This document shows positions 10,242 through 23,112 of a stretch of DNA of 64,000 bases, piece after piece. The notes under the pieces were generated by a model, which saw nothing but the letters and a program-made list of their open reading frames with translations, was not told the origin of the DNA and did not search any database. Position 1 is the stretch's first letter, and every line of letters begins with the position of its first letter. A program made the position numbers and the translations under genes. Source of the DNA: Candolleomyces eurysporus (lineage: Eukaryota; Basidiomycota; Agaricomycetes; Agaricales; Psathyrellaceae); assembly GCA_027579435.1 (NCBI GenBank), contig JANBPK010000036.1, positions 1 through 64,000 on the forward strand, written 5' to 3'.

Positions 10242-11228
10242 AGCGTAATGCCAGAGCAGCTGTAATGATATCTGACCCCTTGGCTTTATATAGCTCTCAA
10301 GTAGATCGTGATTTTTTAAGCATGGCTTGGAGCTGCATGTGGGAACTTATTAATGTCGGACTAGAAGTGATAGTCGCTGTCGCAAGATTCCATACCTAGG
10401 AACGGCTTCTTGAGCTCCTCACGGCAGACGCAGCTTTCTACCCACCGTTGGGAGATAACCCGCGCTCATGTCGTCATCTGCATTCAAAGTAGGGGCCTTC
10501 TATTGTCGCCGAGAGGTTATACCCCTACACATTTGCCGTATTCCCAAGCTTGAAGGTCGAAGGGGTAGCTCTCGGCGGAATAGAGTTGATTGTATTGACT
10601 GAAATGTACATAGGTGGTGCCATAAGCAACAATGTCGTCGACAGAAATTTTTCGTAAGATCAGGGAATTTAGGAAGCTGCAAATTGAGGGAGCTCCATGA
10701 ATTAGATTCCAGCAACTTATAGCCTTCTGGCTTCCTTCTACTCCGGAAGGAAGGATCAGCAGGTGCGTGATTGCGATTGTGCCGGAGGATCAGAAGAAGG
10801 TAGCGGTTAAATATCCGAGTCTCTCTCTGAATTGTAGATAGCTGACAAAACACGAGAGGCCGCTCAAGGGGGCTGAGGAGGGAAATGTTTTGCTCAAGTT
10901 TAGGTTTTCTAATATAGCCTTTCATCTTTCTGGACTCGTACTCTGATTGTGGTGGGTCACGTTTGGGTCGGGCCGCCTCTGCAACTCCTTTGAACTGGTC
11001 GGTAAGTGACTCTCAACTTGATTGTAGGTAGATGCTTAATCACTTCAATTCTTGATTCCAAGTCCCTGCAAATCTCGAGATAGGCATATGAAATGTTGAG
11101 ACTTGTCCATCGGCTTCCTTCACTCTGACGATCCTGTTCCATCCTCCGGAGCCTAGCATGTAGGGCATTCGGTTAGAAGTCGGGGAACCAATATTAATGG
11201 AATCGATTGGAAGAGCGTACGTGTCATA
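10242..11228. other. upstream region of P450-1, with dispersed repeat
   Basis: A TATA-like TATATAGC lies near 10295 (read on the minus strand) before P450-1. Most of the rest is dispersed repeat copy B. No convincing gene. Confidence 0.35.
10498..10865. repeat. dispersed repeat, copy B
   Basis: Direct-orientation counterpart of 1450-1758. It is about 60 bp longer because of two extra blocks (near 10553-10570 and 10670-10715). Similarity ends sharply at GACAAAACACGAGAGGCCGC. It lies between the divergent P450-1 and TF1 genes, widening that spacer to 1.6 kb, compared with 0.7 kb in the TF3/P450-2 pair. Confidence 0.6.
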
Positions 11229-11435
11229 TTAAGCGCGCAATACTCCTTTTTCTTCTTCGGACAAGTTGGTCATGAGCTGCTTGACGATAATGATATTATC
11301 GTGAGCCTTCTGCTCATAAGCTCTACGCAGCCTTTCTTCCTTCTGTTTGTTGAAGAACATTTCGAATTTCCATGGGAGGGGGGCTGGTGGATAGTGTAAG
11401 GGTACCCTGAGTCCAGATGAAGGGTTGGGCTCCAT
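11229..11435 (-). CDS. small hypothetical protein, 68 codons
   Basis: The frame starts at 11435 and ends in a Lys/Glu-rich helical stretch (KQKEERLRRAYEQKAHDN) and LSEEEKGVLRA. Its base usage is more coding-like than the surroundings. I do not recognise it. It could be a complete small gene, the last exon of a larger one reaching above 11500, or chance. Confidence 0.3.
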   Translation of the reverse strand: MEPNPSSGLRVPLHYPPAPLPWKFEMFFNKQKEERLRRAYEQKAHDNIIIVKQLMTNLSEEEKGVLRA

Positions 11436-11842
11436 TGTGTCTCTGCCCTGCTTCAGCCAAAGAGCTCGGGGCTAACGAGAACTCTTTTTCAACGGCTAGA
11501 CACCCTGAACCTGACCTTGAAGACGTTAAGAGCAATGAAAGCTGAGTTAATACATCACAGGACTCGCGTGCTGTATCATTTGGCTATCGATTTCCTTGTT
11601 GAGGTGCTCTGCTGCTGCATCGTGTCCTAGGTGCGGTCGTGGTCAAGTCTACGAGGGAGGAGCCCACAGGACCAAAGGAGACCACACACCCGACCTCGGG
11701 CGCCGGGATTGATGGCGCAGGGCCGACATTACATCATCATATTTGTAGCGCATTTCCGTTGTCCGGGCCATTAGGCCATATATCCGCAGCTCTTCTCCCC
11801 ACCACCATCGTCTACCCTGGAGCCTGATCGACCGAGAAGAAC

Positions 11843-14800
11843 ATGCCGATATCGTTTACAGGGGAGCTAGAGCAGTTCGAGGACGAATTCGACGTCGCGG
11901 ACACTCCTGGCGGCTCTCGAGACTGGGAATCGGCCGTAAAGAGACGGAAAGTGTCTAGGGCTTGCGACGTCTGTCGAAAACGAAAAGGTACGCATTTGAG
12001 TTGCTGAGATATCTTGGAGAACTAACCGAGTTAGTGGACCGCTTTGGCTAGTTCGATGTGCGTGATCTTTTGTCGGTTTCGTCTGTCAACCCAGGTACCA
12101 ATACGATCCAGGCGACTTTATCCAGCTCCCTACGGGAAATTTGGATCAATGCTTGAACTGCTTCTCGGCCAAGGTTGAATGTACGTTCAGTGAAAATACA
12201 AAGGTACGCTTTCTTGGTGTAGCTGCAGAGATGTCGTACTGACAGTCTGAACCAGCCTAGAAAGACGTCGAAAGGCTATGTCGAAGCCTTGGAGAAAAAG
12301 GTCGAGCGGTCTGAGAAACTGTTGGAGCTGGTAAGCATCCATATAAGCCCTTTTTTTATTATCTTTGACCTACTTTCACGCTCTAGCTCTGTCCGGATGC
12401 AGAAACTCGAGAAAGGCTGCTGAGCGGAGAGGCGGAAGAACAGGACGGCGAGGACAACGCTTCTGCACCTATAATCACGGCTCGGCATCCAATGCCTGCC
12501 CTTATCAAAGCGAGTGCTGTATCACCTATAGACCTCACGGTAGCAGGTATCCGAGGTACGTTCCCTCAACCCGTGTTGTTTGGTGCCTCGTTAACGCGTT
12601 CCAGTGCATGTCAACCGACGGGGGCAAGATGACGGCGGCGTGCTCCATGATGAAGAGGATTTGGCCGATATCAGGGAACTCTGCAACAAGCTTTCGCTGG
12701 ACGACGAGTTGCATGAAGAGGCTTTGGACGTCCACAAACATTATCTCGGAAAATCTAGTGGACGACATCTCCTACGCACAATCATTGAAATGAAGGAGAG
12801 GCACAGGCAAGACTTTGAGTCTAACAGCGACGTCGCCACCCCCACGGACACCGAGACGGAGAGCGATTACGAGACTGATTCCACATCCAAGGCTGGGAAG
12901 GCACCACAGAAAATTCCGTTCCTAGGCTCCCGAAGGCCGGTGTATTGGAAGATCCTACCAGTGCGTCCTCACCGCTTGTGCCGCCCGCCCCGCTGATGCC
13001 GTCGCAGTGGGAAATGACTCTGTTCCGATCTCGTCCTACTGGGCAGTCACCAGAATTCCCAGAACCTGACCTTCTGAATGCTCTTGTCGGCTATTACTTC
13101 AAGCACATCAATATCGAGCTGCCTTTGCTCCATCGGCCAACCTTTGAGAAGGAGATTGCCCAAGGCCTACACAAGCAGAACGCGACTTTTGGTGGAGTCG
13201 TTCTTCTTGTGTGCGCAATGGGATCGAGGTATTCTAGCGATCCCAGAGTGCAGCTTTCCGAAACAGACCTCTTCCCCGATGCTGATGGCCGACCAAGCGA
13301 TGGTGACGGCGCGAATTCGGTGGCCGATGAAGAGATGCGCCGGCGCCGCGCCCCTCCCTTGCTGCCTATTCGAGAGGATGGAAGTACTTCTATCAAGCAT
13401 GGGAGTTTCAAGAATCCCTCTCTGTTTTCGCGCCACCGACCCTTTACGATCTCTACTTTTATTGTGTGAGTAGATGTCATTGCGTTTCCCCTTCTTCAGA
13501 CTGATCGATTTGTATCCCATCTTCCTTTAGTTAGCAGCTCAGTACCTCCTCCGAGGGAGTTCGGTGCCACAGGCGGCCTGGCAGCTAATTGGGATTGGGA
13601 TTCGGCACGCGCAAGAGGTCGGGGCTCACAGGAAACGGTCTCCGAAAGACGCGCCTGTGGACAAAGATCTTTTGAAGTTGGACGAACTATGGAAGAGGGC
13701 ATTCTGGTATGTGCACGCGGCTACACGAGTGCCAATTTCCAATCCTCATTGATGAATTTCAGGGTGTTGATCACCATTGATCGTCTTTTGAGCTCTGCTA
13801 CTGGGCGTCCATGTGCTTTGCATGACGAAGAGTGCGTACAATATCCAGTGTCATCATTTCATGTAGTTTCGTAGCTGATCTGCCTCAGCTTTGATTTAGA
13901 GCTTCCTATAGAATGTGATGATGAATATTGGGACGACCCGGATCCTGAGCTACGGTTGAAGCAACCTGAGGGGAAGCCGTCGTTAATAACTGCGTTCACG
14001 CTTAGCATCCGGTTTAACCAAATTCTGGATATTAGCATGAGAACAATCGTACGCTGCTGTTTCTCCATGGAACTGAGCGTCTACAGTATAACTTACTCTC
14101 TTTGGTGATCTAGTATTCAATCGACAAGTCAAAGGTCCTCATGGGGATGCTATACGAATGGGAGCACCGTGTCGTGTCGGAGATCGATTCAGCGTTGAAC
14201 AAATGGCTTGATACTATCCCTCCTCATCGTAGGCCATACAGTTTGCCGCGACTCACGTCTTTGGGCTGACGATGATATTCCAGTGCGTTGGGGTACTGAG
14301 CAACCTAATGAAGACTTTTTCTTGCAGTCAGCAATTTTGCATTCGACATATTACTACCTCCAGATTCTCGTCCATCGGCCCTTTATCCCTCTTCCAAAGA
14401 AGCCATCGACATCCTCGTTCCCGTCATTAACTATTTGTACAAATGCAGCGCGAAAGATCATCCAGATTGGGCTGGCTGTTGCGGAGAGGGTGGACGTTGT
14501 GCCGTCGTATACACCGGTGAGTGTCGAATGTTGACAGTTGGAAGGGTGAGCGGAGCTAACGAAATGGACACTTGAATAGCTGCACCTACTTAGTGCGGCT
14601 GTCATCCTCCTGTTGAGAATCTGGGAAAGTCAAAAGACGGAAACCCTGACTGAACAGCAATACAAAAAGGATATGGAGGGTGTCAACAGCTGCTTGAAGA
14701 TTTTGACAGTAGCAGAGAAGATGTCCTTGTCTTGCGGTCGACTATGGTAAGATTTCGCGTACGCAGCCTTCGAAGACTAATACCAACGATCAACATCAAC

Positions 14801-15872
14801 TTCTGCAGGGATATACTTTACAACTTGGTGATGGTGAACGAGATGTACGTTCTCCCAAATCTCGTCAAGCGTGCGATTCAGAAGAGCAAGAAAGGGAAAG
14901 CAGATCCTGCTCGGACTCGAACTCGTCAGGAGTCATCCAAGATGACTACGTCGCTCTCACCTCCTCCCATCTATCCGCCCTCTCCGTTCGCCGACCCTTC
15001 CGTTCCGCTGGCTCTAGACCCGGAGACCGGTCTGCTTTTGGCAGGATTCCGTTCAGGCCCGCAGCATTTGGGTTCTGATGGTGCCCACAGCACAACAGCA
15101 GGGAGTGGGAGCTCGTCGTCAACACCGTCGTCATTCAATGGCTTCTCTTCCGCAGTTCCCCCTGTGAACGTCACCACTGCCGATCCCGATACGCAAGTCG
15201 TGCCGTCTACGTCTTTGGGTGCACCGATCCGCCCAGGGACCTCAGCTCCCGAGTGGTCGGCCTTTGCTGTGCCTCCTGAAACCCCGCAGCAGTCCTACCT
15301 GTCTAGTCCTTTCTTGGAGGGCTTTGATAGTCGGGGCCTTCGACCGTCGGATCGGCCAGGAGGATCGTCACCGTCACCTGGAGCAGCAGCGGGACTGTTT
15401 GACGACGGGCCTCAGTCTAGGGGTTTCGTAGCTGGTCTGCAGCCGCAACAACAGGGCGGAAGCGATGTTTCGGGCTCTCTCGTGTTTCCTATGTTCGGAC
15501 AGGATGGGAATTGGAATTTTGCGCCGATGACGGAGGATGTTGATATGTCGAATGGGCTCTATTCATCCATTTGGGCTGAGAGCGTTAACGTTAATACTGC
15601 GCCGTAGGTCCCTTCCTAGGTTTTGGATTTTGGGACTTTGGTTTCAACTGATGTTCCTGGACGCATCTAGGTTCAACGATTGGGGATCTTACTTGACGGG
15701 GGTCGCCGAGCTGACGACGCGGTATGATATGGATTCGAGAATGTCGGGTCCGTCAATCTCGCAATATTCTCTACAGCAGGAGGAGAATCAACAGATCTTT
15801 GGGGAGATTGGTGCAGGGAGTAATTTTAGCTTGAACGGGAGTGGGGTAGGGTACCAGCTAGGTGGTGCTTGA
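11843..15872 (+). CDS. Zn2Cys6 fungal-type transcription factor (TF1), apparent frameshift
   Basis: A binuclear zinc-cluster regulator acting in the nucleus. Exon 1 (11843-11987) ends within the cluster after RACDVCRKRK. A 6-nt exon TTCGAT (12052-12057) and the exon from 12112 complete it as C-x2-C-x6-C-x12-C-x2-C-x6-C. A coiled coil follows (YVEALEKKVERSEKLLEL). The PF04082-type middle region includes FKHINIELPLLHRPTFEKEI, GIGIRHAQEVGAHRK, a DRLLSSATGRP segment, ECDDEYWDDP and YYLQILVHRPFI. A Ser/Pro-rich tail ends with NDWGSYLTGV. Near 13340-13360 the frame of the 12945 exon loses one base relative to TF3: APPLLPIRED appears where another frame gives PSLAAYSRGWKYF. This is a one-base error or a true inactivating deletion. 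The neighbour P450-1 is a likely target. Start chosen by match to TF3. Confidence 0.85.
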
Positions 15873-17123
15873 GTCAGTGGGAGGGTTCTTTGACTTATCT
15901 CCTCGTGCTCACCTCCTTTGGATCCGGTTTTCTCGTTGTGGTGTGATTTAATGGTCTTCTTTTGTTGTGTGTGTTATTCACTGCTGTCTTCATAGATGTT
16001 AGACATGATATAGATACCCCGCTGCCAGTGAGGGCTCCACGATGCAGCGTATTCGGACCGACCGAAGTGTTGTCTGAGTCACATCAATTCATGCCTTCAA
16101 TTATGAGCCCACTTTGTCCTGAATATGTGACGTCTGGGAGGTGAGGTCGAGGGCTTGCTTATTCAGTCTATTCAGTTGATTTGAACGATACCGGCTGGTG
16201 TTTCACCAGCCCAAATTCGAGGAGGACCGCCACTGCATTCCCAAGGTCGCCTCGAGGACTGTATACTTTGCCGTAAAATACCGCTGCCCTCGGTTTTCTT
16301 GGGCACTCAGATTAAGCTGTTGAGTACCTGACATGGCGTCCGCAGTGACCCGTAGATCTTCTGAGGGAGGTGAGTCAATGGCTATGTCGGGACCTCGACG
16401 GCTACATCGGGACCGTGCAGTCTGGGTAATGTCAGTGACTCGGACTGGTATTCGCGAGGATTCCTATCACATGAGAGACGGCGCTCGGGCTGCACCGATC
16501 ACATCCAAAGCATGGTTAGGACATAGGTTTTTGAATTAGATTGTACAGGATTTTTCGGGGTAATGTCCAGCCTCCGCTGCGCAGTGATGCATAGTGATGG
16601 TTGGCTTTGCTTCACCCAGGCGCAGTCCACTGCACATATCATACTTCTCCCGAAGTGGAGATCGTTTGCAAGGGATTTGCACACAGCCACGCCAAGGGCA
16701 CGTTTTCAGGGAAGGACGTCCACCTTGGCTTGGCTTCGGGGAAACCTGTCTTCTAATAGCCTGGAGGTGCCTTGAGCGCGCACGATGTGATAGGTGTGAT
16801 AGCGAACTCCCAATATGCCAATGATAGCCTTGGTATTGGCACTTCACATTGGATATAGATCCCAATCAAGTTGTGTACTTTGCACACCGTGGTATACGGG
16901 TTTCATGATTTTAGCCAAGGAACTAACAAGGAACCACCAGGCAAATATCTAGAGGCCGGTGTATGGACGTGGCACCAGCCGAAAAATGATTCCGAAAAAG
17001 GGGTCGTCGTGCCATAAAAGGCCAATAAAATGGACCTCCGGCGACCCATTTACCGCCTGAGATTTCTTGTCTCTGTATCTAATCGTCTGACAACCAACCT
17101 GCCAGCGTCTCTTCGTCGCCGTC
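15873..17123. other. intergenic, TF1 to TF2
   Basis: It holds the TF1 3' flank and TF2 promoter. Only short frames are present, with no recognisable gene or repeat. Confidence 0.4.
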
Positions 17124-20100
17124 ATGTCGTCCAACGAGGACGACTACAACGACCCAGAGAACCCTTCTGCCGTCGTTCAGGGCATCAAGAAGCGAAGAAT
17201 CCAGCGTGCATGCGATATTTGCCGCAGAAAGAAAAGTAGGTCGCCATCGAGTTGTCTCTTGCCAAAAGATAGCTTCCGGAGGCTAACTTTGGAACACCAC
17301 AGTCAGGTGTAAGTCCTTTTGGTATCACAGGCGGTGGGGGAAGTCTTGGTGTTGAGCAGGAATCTTAGGCGATGGCGTGCAAATGCCTGGAAACCGATGT
17401 TCGAATTGCATCGCGTACAACTTTGACTGCACGTACGTGGAGGCAGCGAAAGTGAGTCGCTAGGTTGTGGTACCTGCGGTCATTAGCTCATCATTCTTTC
17501 TGAAGAAACGAGGTCCACCGAAAGGGTGCGTGCATTGTGCAAACTTGGACGCCTGAAGACTGACCGGGCGACTAGCTATGTGGAGGGTCTCGAAAATCGA
17601 CTAGAAAGGTTGGAGAAGCTACTGCGAAGGGTGCGTGCATTGTCCCTTTCACTCGATTTCGAACACTCAAATATGGATTGGACCTAAAGCTTTGCCCAGA
17701 CGACAAGCTTCTTCGAGAATTGGACTCATCCTTGGACAAGTCGGGCTGGGCTGGGAATAGCGTGTTCACCAATCCACCTCCGGCTACCCCCTCGTGCATC
17801 AACCCCAGCGACCCTCGAGATATTGCAGCTACAGCCATACGCACTCTCAACGAACCTGTCAACGCCGACGATGATAACGCCCATCTCATCCTCGCAGACA
17901 ATCTCAGAACACTGTCCATTGATCCGGTGGACTATCGATTTTTTGGAAAGTCAAGCGGCGCTATGCTTATTCAAACGGCTATTGAGCTCAAAAATGAATA
18001 TACTGGAAGCGACCACGATTTGAGGAAAGCTGCCACAGTCCTCGGCACGAAGCGAGAAGAGTTTTGGTCCCCTCACCCAGTACGCCGTCTCGCTCCCGTG
18101 GCAATGATGCCTGCTGACAACCTCACTCCAGTGGGAACGTAACTCCTCAAGAAACAAACGCGCAAACTACACGTTTCCTCCTCCCGATCTCATGCCCACC
18201 CTCTGTGATCTGTACTTCAAGAATGTGAACCTATATTTGCCCCTTCTGCACCGCCCCACGTTCGACAAATTGGTCGCTGAGGGAACCCATTTGGAAAATG
18301 ATAGTTTCGCGTCAACCTTACTTCTTGTCTGCGCAAATGGTTCCCGGTTTTCTGAGGACCCACGCGTGCTGCTCGATGGGGAAGATTCTTTACATTCTGC
18401 TGGCTGGAGATGGTTTGAACAGGTCCAGATGGTCAAGAAGTCCCTATTGGCCCCCCCTTCCTTATATGATTTGCAGTTCTATTGCGTGAGTATCGTCGAC
18501 TATTTCGCGGCATCTCCTTGGGCGCTGAAACCTTTAAGCTCTCTGTGCAATTTTTGCAAGGCTCGTCCGCGCCACAGTCGTGTTGGACCATGGTAGGCAT
18601 CGGCATCCGGCTAGCTCAGGATGTGGGAGCTCACAGACGGAAAACCCGGAGCGGTCCTTTGACAGTGGAAGACGAGCTATGGAAGCGCGCGTTCTGGTAT
18701 GCGGTTTAATTGTGCTGCGGAGAACCGCCTGACCATCTTCTATAGGGTCCTTGTTTGCATGGATCGTATGGTCAGTGCCGCCCTGGGTCGACCCTGTGCC
18801 ATTCAAGATGAAGAGTAGGTTTTTTGCATCAACCTGCCGGCGCTGAATATTCAGACCTATTTCCTAGCTTCGATATTGAGATGCCTATGGAGTGTGATGA
18901 CGAATATTGGGAGCATCCCGACCCTGAACAGCGATGGAGGCAACCACCGGGAAAACCATCACTCATCACCGCTTTCAACCTGTACCTCAAACTCAACCAG
19001 GTCCTGGCCTTTTCGCTGCGAACCATTGTGAGCCTCTTCCCGACAAGTTCTATATACCTATTGACCATGATCCCAGTATTCCATAAATAAATCGAAGATT
19101 CTTCTTGGCTTCGTGGGACCGCAATGGGAACAGCACATTGTGGCCGAGCTGGACTCCGCTCTCAACAAATGGGTAGATTCCGTACCTGACCATCGTGAGT
19201 GATTCCAGCTGACGTTTGAACTGCGCTGACAACACTGGGAATAGTGCGATGGAATCCCACTCGAGAGAACGAGCAGCACTTCAACCAGTCTGTGGTCCTA
19301 TACGCCGCCTACTATCACATTCAGATCCTTATCCACCGGCCATTCATCCCTTCCCCGAGCAAACCTTCCCCTCTTTCGTTCCCGTCTTTGGCTATTTGCA
19401 CGAATGCAGCACGATCGTGCAGCCATGTGGTGGATGTTCATCTACGACGGGAGCCTCTCTTCCCTCCACCACAAGTCCAGGTACGTTTATGTTCGGTTTA
19501 TTGACATGACTCCCTATGAACGAGTTCCCTTAGATGGCGGTGTTCACGTCTGGCATCGTTCTACTACTCAGTATCTGGGGTGGGAAGCGCTCTGGCCTGT
19601 CCACCGACCCTCACAAGGAAATGGACGACGTTCATAAATGCATGCGGGCGTTGAGGACGTGCGAGCGGCGGTGGCATTCTTCTGGTCGCCTATGGTAAGC
19701 GACCCGTTCTTTAGCTCGCCACGTTTTTTTTTCTAACCTACAAACAGGGATATCCTCTACGAGCTAGCCTCAGTTGGCGACTTGCCTTTACCTCAACCCA
19801 GTCCTCCAACGCACAAGCGCGAGCGCGACGGCGAATCATCGGCCTCGTCACCGGATGTGAAGCCAGAGGGACTTGCTCTTGGTCAAGATGGACCTCGGCC
19901 TATGGCTGGCTCGAAACGCGTTACTGGGGCTACGCAGCAGAGGCAGCTGTCAGGCCCGCTGTCTACGCCTGTGCAGGTCCAGGACGTGGATCTTGTACGG
20001 CATGTTCAACAGCCGTCCCCGGACATGACTGCGGGATCTACTCCCCATCAACATTCGCCGCAGCAACAGCAACAACAACAACAGTATTTCTCCTTGCCTG

Positions 20101-20971
20101 TGTATAGTGACGAATTGGGTCGGATTCCGCTCCATGGCCAGATCGAGTTTTCGTCCTCCCAACAACCACAATCGATGAACCATCAACAGTATTGGTATAG
20201 CGGTTCGCAGCAACCCGGGGCCCCAGGGACCGCGAGCGTGAACGTTAATGTGAATGTGAATGTTTCGAGTAGTCCGACCCAACCGATTTCGATGCCTGTC
20301 TCGGCGGGTGGGAGGCCGATCGGGCAAGAACAACAACAACATCCGCCACAGGGCATCCAGACCCCAACGCCGCCGTCGGGGTACCATGGCGCCATGCCAG
20401 ATGGTTCGGCGGGAGCAATGACACCCGGGGCACAGCAGATATACAATCACCAACATCAGCTGGGGGTTATGGCTTACCCTGCTGGGTACCATGGCGGCAG
20501 TGGGAGTTCGGGAGCTGGGCCGTCGTCGAGACGACAGCATGGACCTGAAGGGCATTATGCTGCGATTGGGCGTGGCCAGCCGCAACCGCAGTACCAGTAC
20601 CCTCCATCTCAACAACCGCATCAGCAGCCACAGCAGCAGCCCGGATCTCAGCAGAATTTTGTGGATAGCGATACCATGACGATGTGGTCTAATGCGCCTA
20701 CTGGATTTGAGTGCGTCTCTTTCTTGCTTTGTTTTCACCACTTTTTCATGACGCTTTTTTTTGGGATCTCTTTCATAGGTTGCATGAATGGGACTCTTAT
20801 TTGATGAATGTCAGCGAACTTACCCAGGGTGGGCAGGCTCAAGCGCAGCAGCCACCGCCACACGGTCTGAGAGGCGCGGACGGCGGAGGTCCCGGTGGCG
20901 GGCCAACAAGGAGTGGAGATACCGCGGGGCCTCCACCTCCACCGTATCAGCATGGATCGATTCAGCGGTGA
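17124..20971 (+). CDS. Zn2Cys6 fungal-type transcription factor (TF2)
   Basis: A third member of the regulator family, more diverged than TF1/TF3. Exon 1 (17124-17235) ends after RACDICRRKK plus one base. The 6-nt exon TCAGGT (17303-17308) and the exon from 17369 give IRCDGVQMPGNRCSNC, a complete C-x2-C-x6-C-x9-C-x2-C-x6-C cluster. A short coiled coil and the PF04082-type region follow (FKNVNLYLPLLHRPTFDKL, GIGIRLAQDVGAHRR, CMDRMVSAALGRPCAI, ECDDEYWEHPDPE, YYHIQILIHRPFI). The C-terminal third is Gln/Pro/Ser-rich, with an eight-Gln run near 20065 and an NVNVNVNVNV run near 20240. The last exon begins ELHEWDSYLMNVSEL, the counterpart of the TF1/TF3 endings. All exon joins I checked hold frame. 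It is probably a DNA-binding activator; it is followed by the MDR/P450 triplication it may control. Confidence 0.88.
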
Positions 20972-21089
20972 TTGATAGCTGGTTTTATACTTAGTGTACC
21001 TCCGCTCAGCCATTCCGTTTTATGGACCACAGAACGATGGACTTGATATTGTTTTGCTTTGCTCTCGTTTTGATACACTGTATATGGTA
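20972..21089. other. TF2 3' flank
   Basis: Short spacer between the TF2 stop and the first tandem unit. A repeated GATATTGTTTTGC-type 3' flank, no gene. Confidence 0.3.
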
Positions 21090-21378
21090 CCATATAATTG
21101 GCGTCTTCGATGTCTTCAGTTCGTTGTTCTCGTATTTTTTGCACGGTGACTGGCCTCATTGATTGCCCGATGTACTTGTCTTTGTATGTACGATATCTTA
21201 TCTAGATTTTTGAGTAGGATGTTGCCTTTGTCCATTGTTATTTTCGCAGGCTGTCGATAAACAATCCTACCCTCCACACGGTGCCTATGCCCTTTTGGCT
21301 TTCTTCCTTGAATGTGCAGATTATTCCGGTTGAACGGCAATGTCTCTTTGCCCTTGACCTTGCCCAGGCTCCCTCTTT

Positions 21379-21653
21379 CCGAAAGTCCGAACGGATTGCA
21401 ATCGAGACACACCTCATTCTGTGTGTGTGTGTGTGTGTAGATTGGTGATCCAACTAACGGTTAAACGGTAGCGTCATGAACATCATTGGGCTTTCTTCGC
21501 AAGCTACATCGAAATGTTAGTAACAGATTCGACGGGCCATGTAATGTTGTCAGCCCTCGAATTGAAGGTGTGTAATCCGCTTCTTCTGTATGTTATTCGA
21601 GTTAAAGAATCCACCAACCTTATCAATAGCAAACCGAGGGTCTGCGTATAAAT
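21379..21653 (+). promoter_or_regulatory. MDR-A promoter: CCG/CGG cluster and TATA box
   Basis: CCGAAAGTCCGAACGG at 21379-21394 holds CCG/CGG triplets of the kind bound by Zn2Cys6 factors. TATAAAT at 21647-21653 lies about 95 bp before the ATG. Both elements recur at matching distances in MDR-B and MDR-C. Confidence 0.5.
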
Positions 21654-21745
21654 GCCTCGATGAGGTTGACTGCAATCCCCAGATCCTCCCGCTTTCTTAT
21701 CTTCTTCAAAACCTTAGCACTGTAACCGAACGACTTTTACAAACA

Positions 21746-23074
21746 ATGGCCCAAATCGCGAAAGACCAACAAGCTCTCGTCCTCGAGGAGAAACACGCCG
21801 AGTTCACTATAGACTCTATACCCGTTCCCAAACCCGGCAAGGATGAAGTCCTGGTGAAGATATATTCATCAGCTTTGAATCCTGTCGACTGGAAAGTCCA
21901 GAAACACGGGTTGTATGTCGAAAACTATCCCGCTGTCCTTGGCACCGATATTGCCGGGGAGGTCGTGCAACTAGGAGAAGGCGTTTCAGAGTCAGGCTTA
22001 GTTGGGATCGGGGATAGAGTGTGAGTTCTTCACCTTCTTTCATATTCAATGGACTTGGGGGAGATTGTTCTGACGCTTTTGTGACTGTTCAGCTTCTTCC
22101 AGGGCGCGTTTGACGGGAATGAGTATAGAGGGTTCCAGCAATACGCTCTTGCGGACGTCCATACCCTTGCTAAGGTACGCTACCAGTGTGTCATGGTATG
22201 AGCGCGATTTCCGAGGCTGACAATGACCCACCTACTAGATTCCGAGCAATGTCACCTATGACCAGGCCGCTACCATCCCGGTGGCGATTACAGCTGCTTA
22301 TGTTGGCTTGTACAACGCCGCCCCTCATGGGCTTGGCTTCGTACCACCAGTACGCCCAGACGGGAAAGACAAATATGCAAACACTCCTATTGTCATCTTG
22401 GGTGGATCGTCTTCTGTTGGCCAATACGGTGAGCAATTTCGACTTTGAAGTCGCTCAAAAACATCGAATTAAATATAGCCCCGTTCAGCTATTCAATTGG
22501 CCAAGCTGTCTGGCTTCAACCCTATAATCACCACTTCATCACTCAAGCACGAAGAATGGCTCAAGTCTCAGGGAGCCACTCATGTCGTGGATCGCAATAC
22601 TCCTTTGACAGCGCAAGAAGCCGAGAAGCTCGCATCTCAGCCCGTCTTGACGGTGTTCGACGCTATTTCCGGTGCAGACACCCAGGAACAGGCAATCGAC
22701 CTTGTGGCCCCCGGGGGTCGAATCGCCGTCGTCCTTGAAGTTGTGGACGCTGTAAAGGCAAAAGTTGAGGCGCAGAATAAGACTGCAGTCACGGTTCTGG
22801 GTCTCAAGACGTTGACAGCCGATCATGAGGAGAAGTTGAGGGAATTTTGGGCGAATGCCACGAAGCTTCTGGAGGATGGCGACCTTAAGGTGCGATACGC
22901 TGATATTACTTATGTGAAGCGGATTACTAACTTCTGCTTATGAACTTGTAGCCAAACAAAGTCGAAGTATTGCCGAACGGACTGATTGGTATTTCGGAAG
23001 GGTTGAAGAGGTTGGAGGCAAATCAGGTCTCCGGCGCCAAACTCGTTGCACGTCCTCAAGAAAGTTCGTCGTGA
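21746..23074 (+). CDS. medium-chain oxidoreductase, trans-enoyl-reductase/ToxD-like (MDR-A)
   Basis: Five exons (21746-22020, 22093-22174, 22239-22428, 22489-22889, 22952-23074) join in frame to 356 residues, the normal size for the family. The GroES-like half holds YSSALNPVDWK and GTDIAGEVVQLG. The Rossmann half holds the NADPH-binding loop GGSSSVGQ, LAPGGRIAVV-type strands (here LVAPGGRIAVVL) and the C-terminal PNKVEVLPNGL. Metal-ligand Cys residues of true alcohol dehydrogenases are absent, which fits a zinc-independent NADPH enoyl reductase or quinone reductase. Fungal relatives serve polyketide pathways in trans (LovC type) or lie in toxin clusters (ToxD type), but the substrate here is unknown. 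It converges on a degenerate P450 whose end lies only tens of bases away. Confidence 0.85.
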
Positions 23075-23112
23075 AATTGTCACCTCTTCCAATCACACTG
23101 CACGTCGAGTAG

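Noticed and set aside
19950..20741. 263-codon minus-strand ORF
   Set aside because: Antisense shadow of the Gln-rich tail of TF2; rich in Arg/Leu as expected from reversed CAG/CAA codons.
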